From Rhodamnia argentea (lineage: Eukaryota; Streptophyta; Magnoliopsida; Myrtales; Myrtaceae), in assembly GCF_020921035.1 (NCBI RefSeq), contig NC_063157.1:5390501-5454500 (forward strand): a DNA stretch of 64,000 nt. Reading direction: 5' to 3'. A program made the position numbers and the translations under genes. Below the pieces are notes generated by a model. That model did no database searches and had not been told where the DNA came from. It saw only the letters and a list, made by a program, of their open reading frames with translations. Position 1 is the stretch's first letter, and each line of letters opens with the position of its first letter. Of this stretch, positions 56,519-64,000 are shown one piece after another.

Positions 56519-58699
56519 TCAGCTATAGTTTTCGGAAACTCGAAGTTTCGGCTTCTTAGGAGGCCGAGGTCCTAGAACGCTCAAATCTACAGTAGCCCCA
56601 TAAACCTGAGATGACCATACGACCACATCGTAAGCTTTCGTAGAGAGATTCAGCCCCTCGTTGCGAGCCCTCAAGTACAATTCATATGCTAGCCTCGGTT
56701 TTCCATCTCTTGCTAGTGCCTCTATCAACATCTCGTAAGTGACCTCGTTCGGAGGTACATTCTGCACTTTCATTCGGTGAAACCATTCGTACGCTGCACT
56801 TCCCATGCCGTTCCGTGCACATCCGCTTATAATCGCGTTATATGTCACGACGGTCGGATTGATCCCCAATGAACTCATCTCCTTAATTACAGCATCCACC
56901 ATCTTGAACTTTCCCTGTCCCGTGAATATAGAAGCCATGATCGTGTATGCATATAAGTTTGGCTCGATGCCAACCTTGATCATGTGGTCCCACACCTTGA
57001 GGGCCTCTTCGTAGAGCTTCCCTTTCTCGAGCGCACTAAGCAATGCCCCATAGGAGATGATCGTCGGTTTCTCTCCTTTCTCCACCATCCTTTTAAAAAT
57101 CTGTATGGCAGTACTAGCTTCCGATGCCTTGGAACAGGCAACAAGTACTGCGTTCCATTCCCTGCTTCCAGGTTTAAGCCCCTTGTCTTCCATTTTGTTG
57201 ATCAACCTAACGCCCCATCTCCAAACCCCTTTTCTTCTAGCAGCGGTTAATAAGATGTTAAAATGAGACATGATCAATTCATAAGACATGTTATTTGGCT
57301 TTGGTCCATTGTCCAACAAATCCTCATAAATCTCCAGAGCTGCCCACCATCTCTTAGCCTTCCCCATCAGCCAAATCAAGTGATTGCACACAGATAGGCT
57401 GATCTCCAAATGCCTCTCTCTTATTCTCTTGTATAATTCCTTTGCAACAACATAATGGTCTTCACGAGTACAAGCCCATATGAGGCGCTCGTGCTCTGCC
57501 CGACCAGGCCGAAGCCCGGCCTTGTCCATATCCGAAAGAAGCTTCATTACTTTCTCACTCAAGTTTTCTTGTTTCGCGAGCCACCTCCTCATCACTTGAT
57601 AGCAAACTCGAACTGTGAAATTCTCAAGCTTGACAAATTCTTTCTCCCAATCCTCGTCGTCGTCTTTTCCCATCTCACCCCTCAAATAATTTTCCCTAAA
57701 TTCAGCGAAGAACCTCAAAGCCCCAATTCCATCTTCCATTCTTCTATAAGCCAACAAGGCAGTGGAATAGGATACTGCAGAGGGAACGAGACCGACTCTT
57801 CGGATCTCCTCAAGAACATTGAGGGCCTCAATAGTTCGCCCTTGCTCCAAATAAATTGTCATCAGAGTGTTATATGTCACGACATTCGGAACCACACCTT
57901 CGCTGGCCATATAGTCCAGGACCCTATCCATCTCGCCAAACTGTTTAGACTGCTTTATAGCACCCAAAATGCTATTACAGATGAAGAGGTTCGGATATAT
58001 CGCACCATTAGTCTCTTCCTTCTTCCTCTTAAGCCACTCCATAACAGCCAACGCAGGATCAATTCTTCTCTCTTTCCCGAAGCCTCTAATCATGGAAGAG
58101 AACACCTGAAGGGGCAATAGACCCTTGTCCTTGAGGACCTCCTCCACATCGTCTGCAGTTTTTCCAAGCTTCAAGCTCCGGGCCAAAGAGCGAACATCCA
58201 CCCTTGGGCAATCTTCTTCCCCAACTTCTCCGTCATTTTCGCCATCAACAACCTTCTCTTCCTCATCACTGTTATCTTCAGTGCCACTCACTCCATCAAT
58301 GCAAAAGCTATCAGATTTTGAAATCTTGGTTTCTCGAAGCTCACCATCAATTTTATTTGAATTCCCATCACTGAATTCACTCCCAATTGCTTGTTGCTCC
58401 AATGCCCAAGCCAATGCAAATGAGGCGCCAAAACAGCATTTCTTAGGCTTGCGAAAGACTCTGGTGCCAGTGTAGCCACAGAACAATGTCACTCCCAAGT
58501 CATATCTTGAATTCCCAGAACAGACTCCACTTCTATCAGAGGATGAATCATTCAAATCTATCCACAAACCAGAAACCCTACCAAACCCAACCAGATTACC
58601 AAGAAACCTCCTCTTCCTGCTACTTTTATCGCAAAATGCATCAGAAAGAGTACATCCAAAGGTATCACCTTTCCATGAACACACACCCAAAGTTTGCAT
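56519..58699 (-). CDS. PPR protein, similar to LPE1 (At3g46610)
   Basis: One intron-less frame of 726 codons. After an N-terminal region that is Ser/Arg-rich and could target plastids (residues 1-~110) and an acidic stretch (~140-164), about 11 PPR motifs run from residue ~236 to ~700. Typical ones are NVVTYNTLMTIYLEQGRTIE, TVVTYNAIISGCARNGMGS and NEVTYEMLIEALARDGKPRL; an insertion rich in acidic residues interrupts the third (~GKDDDEDWEKEF). It lacks E/DYW editing domains, so it is P-class. The order and wording recall At3g46610, which binds psbA mRNA in chloroplasts and helps translation of D1; that assignment is from memory and tentative. The frame ends LRVSENYS at 56,519, and an adjacent open frame may be a displaced natural C-terminus. 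Confidence 0.85.
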   Translation of the reverse strand: MQTLGVCSWKGDTFGCTLSDAFCDKSSRKRRFLGNLVGFGRVSGLWIDLNDSSSDRSGVCSGNSRYDLGVTLFCGYTGTRVFRKPKKCCFGASFALAWALEQQAIGSEFSDGNSNKIDGELRETKISKSDSFCIDGVSGTEDNSDEEEKVVDGENDGEVGEEDCPRVDVRSLARSLKLGKTADDVEEVLKDKGLLPLQVFSSMIRGFGKERRIDPALAVMEWLKRKKEETNGAIYPNLFICNSILGAIKQSKQFGEMDRVLDYMASEGVVPNVVTYNTLMTIYLEQGRTIEALNVLEEIRRVGLVPSAVSYSTALLAYRRMEDGIGALRFFAEFRENYLRGEMGKDDDEDWEKEFVKLENFTVRVCYQVMRRWLAKQENLSEKVMKLLSDMDKAGLRPGRAEHERLIWACTREDHYVVAKELYKRIRERHLEISLSVCNHLIWLMGKAKRWWAALEIYEDLLDNGPKPNNMSYELIMSHFNILLTAARRKGVWRWGVRLINKMEDKGLKPGSREWNAVLVACSKASEASTAIQIFKRMVEKGEKPTIISYGALLSALEKGKLYEEALKVWDHMIKVGIEPNLYAYTIMASIFTGQGKFKMVDAVIKEMSSLGINPTVVTYNAIISGCARNGMGSAAYEWFHRMKVQNVPPNEVTYEMLIEALARDGKPRLAYELYLRARNEGLNLSTKAYDVVVWSSQVYGATVDLSVLGPRPPKKPKLRVSENYS

Positions 58700-59244
58700 C
58701 TTTAGAGAAACTCACCGAGAAAAGAGGACAACCCTTCAATGGAACAGCAAAAGGACATTTCATCAGCAACTTTTCACAGTCTGTCCACAGCAAGGAGGAG
58801 GAGGAGGGTTCGGGTCTGTGATGGTGAAGTAATAGGATTGGGAAGCAATGCCACCAGAATGAAGAATGGTTTCGTATCTTGAAGATTGATAAGCAGAGAG
58901 TAAATTGTAGAATCGAGAAGAATCTGGCAAGTGGGTCTTCTACTTTCGCAGTTAGTGCGCAGCTGGCATTTCGGTAGCCATTCAATTCTAACAAGAGGTT
59001 CTTAGTTCTAACCAGAACGCTAATCCACTTCGCTTCTGATAGATCGAAAACTATTGGAAAGAAAGAAAGAAAAAATACTTGCCCTTCTTTCTATTATGAT
59101 TTTTCAAAAAATTGCTTGAAAAATTGCTATGGCCAATATATCAAGAAAAATATTGCAAAATTCACTTTCCCTTACCTAATTTTGATTTGAATTGGAGAAA
59201 AAGAGCACTAATTACTTAGCAAAAAACATCTGATTAATTTCATG
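58700..59244. other. upstream region of the PPR gene
   Basis: Presumed promoter and leader on the minus strand. No other coding region is visible; the sequence is AT-rich from 59,060 on. Confidence 0.45.
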
Positions 59245-59883
59245 AGAGAATTGTCCAAAAAGTCCTCCAACTGTTGAATGGCAACCAATTCGATCTTTAA
59301 CCTTAATTCAATCCTAGTTCTCAATTTTTTGACAATTTGTCCATTTAGTGCTAAAACTTTTGACGATTACAATTTATTTCTTCCAACTAATTTTGGTCAG
59401 AAAATTGCTAACATGGATAAATTTTTAATTTTTTAATTTTTCTAAATTTTTAATTATTTTATGCTTTTCTTTTCTTTCTTTTTTTTTTTTTTTTACTTTG
59501 GTTGGACAACCCAATCCAGCCAACCAACGCTCTCAAGAAAAATGAAAAAAATAACAATAAATTTAGAAAATTTTAAAAAATTGTAAGAATTGTCCATGTC
59601 GGCTCCGGCCATGCCACGTAGAATGGCCAGCATTTACTAGACCGTCATTTTAGCGATTGTCGGCCAAAATTTGCCGAAAGACTAAATTTGCAAATTTTCA
59701 AAAGATTTATGATGAAATTTATAAATCATCAAAACGTTGAGAACTACGTTAGGACAATTAAAATGTTTATGACTAGATTGGCAAATCGTCAAAAAGTTTA
59801 TGACTAAATTAGTGCAATTAAAAGATATAGGATTGAATCGAACATCATACGGTGGATTTACAACTTTTTAGATAATTTTTTCT
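59245..59883. mobile_element. probable miniature inverted-repeat element
   Basis: The left end GAGAGAATTGTCCAAAAAGT and the complement of the right end (GAGAAAAAATTATCTAAAAA) are inverted. Internal phrases such as AACTAAATT.GCAAATTTTCAAAAG are repeated on the right side. No clear target duplication. Non-coding. Confidence 0.55.
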
Positions 59884-60043
59884 CAATTTAGGTTCCACTC
59901 GTTTCGCGAAAGGTAACTTCAAGGAAAGTGATTTTTTGATTTTCCGGCGTTTAGTTCATGAAAAAAAAAACAGCATCAAGGAAAAAAAATCCATCTATGG
60001 AAAATACACATTTTTTTTGTCGAAGGAAAATACGCATTCAAAA

Positions 60044-60808
60044 GGGCAAAAGTACACTAGAAGTGCCAATATTTATATACAGCGCTCACTTTATTGCCGT
60101 AGTTTTTTTTTATTACTTAAGTGCCAAATTTTTTTTTAAAACGATTATTTCAGTGCCAACTCCGGTGAGTTTCACCGGAAATCTGACGTGACATCTATGT
60201 GGCTCGCCAAAGCTTCTAAGTCAGCATTAAAAAAAAAGTCAAAATATAAAAAAAATTAAAAAAACTAAAAAATAATCTAAAAAAACTAAAAAAGAAAAAA
60301 AGGAAAAAAGAAACACTTGTGTTACAGTGGCTAGGGCTTCCGCCCCCCACCATCGCCGGCAATGGCTGGCGATAGAGGGCAGCGACGACAAGAGCTTGGA
60401 AGCCCTCGCCACTACAACAGGTTTTAAAATTTCTTTATTTTTATTTTTATTTTGTTATTTTGGTAATTTTAAATTTTAAATTTAATTTTTTAAAATATTT
60501 TAGCTTATTTTATAAAAAAAAAAATTATACGTGGCGTCCACGTAGATAGATTATTTTAAAAAAATTGCCACGTGGACGCTATGTGGACTGACTTTTAAAA
60601 AAAAGTCCACATAATATTAAAAAATTAATAAAAAAATGCCACATGTATTGTTTCGCTTGAATTGACACTTAAATAATCATTTTTTGCTAGAATTAGCCCT
60701 TAAGTAATCATTTTTTCTCTGATTTAGCACTTAAGTGATACAAAAAATAATATCGACACTAAAGTAAGCGTCGTACACAAATATTGACATTCCTATTGTA
60801 CTTTTGCC
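60044..60808. mobile_element. MULE-type miniature element (~765 bp) with GC-rich core
   Basis: The left end GGGCAAAAGTACACTAGAAG pairs with the complement of the right end (GGCAAAAGTACAATAGGAAT), and the inverted match extends about 60 bp. A 9-bp target duplication CATTCAAAA flanks it (60,035-60,043 and 60,809-60,817). The core at 60,325-60,415 is GC-rich against an AT-rich background and is itself an inverted repeat: GTGGCTAGGGCTTCC on one side, GGAAGCCCTCGCCAC on the other. No transposase. Confidence 0.85.
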
Positions 60809-60809
60809 C

Positions 60810-61490
60810 ATTCAAAAGTGGAGAAAATGATTTCCTCTCTATGAAGAGAGGAAATCATTTTCCCTTATCTTTCCACCCTCCATTTCTTCGCCTTCCTTTT
60901 CTTTTTAATTATTTTTTAAATTTTTTAAATTTTTCCTTTTTCTTTTTTATTTATTTTGTATTTATTTCCTTCTTCCTCAACCGAGTATCGGCCATGGCAA
61001 TGGCTAGTGAGGTCAAGTCTCGTTGGCCTATGGATAGGCTCGAGGTCTCCTCCATCCGGTGGCTAGCGACTCGTCGAAGAAGATGAGAAAAGAAAAGAAA
61101 AAAAAGAGAAAATAGAAAAATAAAATTTATTAAAAATTGATTTTTTCCAAAAGAGAAGGAAAAAATGAAAGAAAAAATTATTAAAAGGAGTGCACGTTGG
61201 AAAATGAAATTCGATTTTCCACACCAAATGGAGAAAAATATTTTTCAATTTATTTTCAGTTTTCAGCCAAGTATCGAAAAATATGGTTATTTTCCTAAAA
61301 AATAATTTACAAAAAAATAATTTTCAAGAACATCATATTTTTCTCGAAATAAACAGAGCATTAATACTAGTCAACTGTGATAGGTTTCCTTGCAAAAGCA
61401 TGCCATGCCACGCTAACTCAAACATAGGATCGAGGTAGAGCCTAAGCATATGACTTGCTATTCGAGCCGCCCATCAATTCAGAATAGATA
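60810..61490. other. AT-rich intergenic, no gene
   Basis: A short palindrome (TTTCCTCTCTATGAAGAGAGGAAA, about 60,830-60,853, quoted in part as TTTCCTCTCTATGAAGAGAG) and many A/T runs. The open frame at 60,784-61,086 is low-complexity Phe-rich and not supported. Confidence 0.45.
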
Positions 61491-61518
61491 AGCCAAAAAA
61501 ATAAAAAGGAAAACATCA

Positions 61519-61890
61519 CCAAAAATCCTAAATTATATTTATTGTGACACATTTTTCCAATTTTTTTTAAACACCAAAAACTCCGAATTTGTATAATTAT
61601 GCCACATTTATCCCATTTGTGATACAAAAAAATCACAAACGTATATCCGTGTGATACATTTATCAATATTTTTTTTTTTGTGATGCCAAAAATCCTAAAC
61701 TTGTACCAGTGTAATACATTTGCCAGGATCTTTGGTGACACAAGAAAAATTTTGAGGTAAATATATCATATTGATACAAGTTTGGAGTTAATGTGTCATA
61801 TGGGTAGAAGTTTGGAGTTTTTGGTGTCGTGAAAAAAAGTCTAGGGTATATATGTCACAATGATCATGGTTCGGGGTCTTTGGTGATTTT
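61519..61890. repeat. inverted array of ~75-bp repeats, probable miniature element
   Basis: The left half has three to four direct copies of a phrase like CCAAAAATCCTAAACTTGTA...GTGACACATTTATCC. The right half has the complement (GGATAAATGTGTCAC... then GTTTGGAGTTTTTGGTG) three to four times. The two halves face each other around about 61,735. Confidence 0.75.
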
Positions 61891-62750
61891 TTTATATGAA
61901 AAAAAAAACACATCAATTTCAATTGCTCTTGCTCTATCCAAGTTTTTATTTTTATTTTGGTCAGATTGTTCTATCCTTTTTATTTTTTTTTAGGTTTGAG
62001 CTCCATCCAAGTTGGCAAGTTGTGCACGGGGAAACTTGATTGATCAGACAGGATTCCTCGGCCAGAATTGATTGTCCGGGTCTAGACAAATCAAGTTGGT
62101 ACATAGGATTAAAAACCCTCACTCAAGCTCAATCACGATTATCAACCAAAAAAAAAAAAAAAGCTCAATCATGGTTAAAAAATGTTATGATTTTTTTCAA
62201 AAAAGTGATTAGGCCGAATTGGGCCTAATCGAAATAGTGTAATCTGCCTTTTTATGGAAGAGGCAATTCATTAATTGTAAATAATTACACCTAAAATAGT
62301 CCCCAAACATCAACAAGCCAAAAAAAAAGTTACAGATTCCAGAGGGGCAGGACAAGTCATCAAGATGAACAGCATCATAGGAATCACCCGCTGATACAAA
62401 ACGATGTTGATCCGGCACCTGCAAATATTGTTCACCACGTTCAGGCAAGGCGGTCTCAAGGATCGAACAAGGCTAGGGCCTTCTCCACAGGCCTTCTCAC
62501 AGCCGAAAGGACGGGTTCAGCTTTCGCCAGTTCCCGGTTTCAAGCTGGGAAAGGGTTTTCCCGTCGACAGCAGGGCCGCCGCTCCTTTGCCATCGCGGGC
62601 CGCCAAAGCCGAGGAATCCCCCGAACCCTGTGAACCGTATGACTCATTTGCTGCTCGACTATCGCGCTTTGCTGCTTTGGTGGTGTAGCTCTGTTCGATT
62701 CATTTTCCACAATTCCAAGTACATTAACAGAAAGGTCGTCTCACGAGGGC
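61891..62750. other. intergenic with an unrecognised GC-rich open frame at 62,404-62,688
   Basis: The 94-codon plus-strand frame at 62,404-62,688 is GC-richer than its surroundings (AAPLPSRAAKAEESPEPC, PYDSFAARLSRFAALVV). I do not recognise a domain and see no splice partners. The rest of the interval is AT-rich. Confidence 0.35.
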
Positions 62751-62755
62751 CAGGG

Positions 62756-63080
62756 AAAATCATCCAATTTAATCTTAAACTTCACTATACAGATGTCAAT
62801 TCGGTCCTAAATTTTCTAATTTTGCCAATTCAATCTTAAATTTTCGCGCGAAATTTCAATACAGTCCTTCCGATTGATTGTTTTCCCCTCCAAAAAATCG
62901 CTAACAAGGTGACTCAATCATCGCCGGTCCTCGTGGCACAACGTCGCATCAGCAATTTTTTTATAAAAACTGATCGTAAAGATTATATTGAAATTTCGCA
63001 AAGCTTTAGGATAAAATTGGCAAAGTTTATAACAGAATTAACATGTGCATAATAGGTTTATGCATGATTGGATACTTTTC
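62756..63080. mobile_element. probable miniature inverted-repeat element (~325 bp)
   Basis: GAAAATCATCCAATTTAATC at the left pairs roughly with the complement of the right end (AGAAAAGTATCCAATCATGC). The inside repeats AATTTCAATA and AAATTGGCAAAGTTTATAA words in opposite orientations. No clear target duplication. Confidence 0.5.
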
Positions 63081-64000
63081 TAGGGGCGTGATGGCCAAGT
63101 TTTTTTCCCTCAAAAGAGCTATAGTGGCTGATCAAAATCCATAAAATCCGAGGCTCTAGATCCCTCGATGGCATGCTAATAAGGCCAGAGCAAGATCTTC
63201 CAAAGTTTTCCAAGGAATCAAAAATCGTGTCCTGAATCTCCATTTCCATGGGGAGTTTGTCTTCTTCTTCACGTGCTTCGATAGTTAAGAAAAGGATTAG
63301 TACTTAATCAAGTCTAATTCCCTCTCTCTCTGTCAACTGAGAAGAAGAGCTTTAATTATGGCGGCTTTGTACTTAACAGAGATTAAGAACGCAGATTCCC
63401 ACGAAGAACATTGCTCGGCCGCGCATGCTGGCACATGCGCATCGTGTTGGACGAGATGATTTTGGACAAAACTAATTGAATTTCGTCGCTAATTAATGCC
63501 ACGCGAAAACGACGGCTCGACTTCCAATCCGACACGTATGTTTCGGTTATCGATTTGAGTTTACAAGCTCTTTTACATGAATTAGATTCGATGTCGTGAT
63601 TTATGTAAATAATTACTCCGTTCGATATTGACTTCACATTTTATTCTTCTGTTAAACCTGGAATTTGAATAGCCCATTAAAAATCTCAATATGGTGTTGA
63701 ATTTTTTTTTGAGTTAAATTAATATTTTATTCACTTCCTCAATCGAAATACAAAAAAAAAACTTAATTTAAAGAACACAATTTCAAATCAAGATAAATCC
63801 CAGATAACTTCAAAACAAAACAAGCTCCAGACAATGAGAGAAATCATCAGAACAAGATTATAGGTTACATGCTAAAAAAACATACATTTATGACTTCTTC
63901 ATACCAATATCGTCTGCCGAATAATGAATCCGTCTTAGTACACATCGATAACTCCATGTAATGTTACGACTTTGCCTTTTGGCGGTATGCGCCTACATCT
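63081..64000. other. intergenic to the window end, no gene seen
   Basis: Short open frames at 63,058-63,249 and 63,383-63,637 have no domain or splice support. The last 300 bp are AT-rich. Confidence 0.45.

Noticed and set aside
1..64000. CRISPR arrays, operons, ribosome binding sites or prokaryotic genes
   Set aside because: The sequence is plant nuclear DNA; repeats present are microsatellites, transposons or segmental copies.

Overview
This is nuclear DNA of a flowering plant, almost certainly a eudicot. The evidence is GT-AG introns, AT-rich spacers, abundant LTR retrotransposons and MULE/hAT miniature elements, and plant-only families (NOI/RIN4, early-nodulin-like phytocyanin, PPR, class XI myosin, a plastid trnC insert). 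Several kinase-only IRE1-like copies together suggest a woody rosid, perhaps Myrtales; that placement is a guess.

Layout. 1-4510 is the 3' part of a degraded Ty1/copia element whose 3' LTR ends inside an exon of a dead class XI myosin gene (4514-6511, minus). 5.2-13.9 kb is a decayed segment (myosin fragment, MULE transposase remnant, an unrecognised stretch, last exon of a cystinosin gene). It reappears in the same order at 37.5-41.9 kb, where the cystinosin gene is complete. A 1.31 kb MULE-type element with a perfect 9-bp target duplication sits at 8.27-9.58 kb. At 13.97-15.81 kb is an intact 356-codon IRE1-like kinase gene. 16.9-20.7 kb holds exon remnants of DGAT2 and alpha-mannosidase.

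21.2-37.5 kb is one mirrored structure: arrays of ~1.49 kb units on the outside, then 3.16 kb inverted arms (25,240-28,401 and 31,424-34,590), each with an IRE1-like pseudogene, around a 3 kb spacer. The spacer carries two ~550 bp direct repeats and a stray first-exon piece of alpha-mannosidase.

41-59 kb is the gene-bearing part: cystinosin homolog (8 exons, 274 aa), NOI/RIN4-family miniprotein (74 aa), early nodulin-like phytocyanin (177 aa), a homolog of membrane protein At3g27390 (10 exons, 593 aa), and a PPR protein (726 aa). hAT and MULE miniatures, solo LTRs and a plastid trnC-GCA insert lie between. 59-64 kb is AT-rich and made mostly of miniature elements.

The intact genes are unrelated housekeeping or signalling genes and form no operon-like unit. 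The most unusual part is the IRE1-like family: one copy keeps the kinase and lost the RNase core, while the inverted copies lost the kinase catalytic residues and one keeps the RNase core, inside a structure that could transcribe into a long hairpin. Exon coordinates were derived by hand from splice signals, reading phase and remembered family sequences; no database search was possible.
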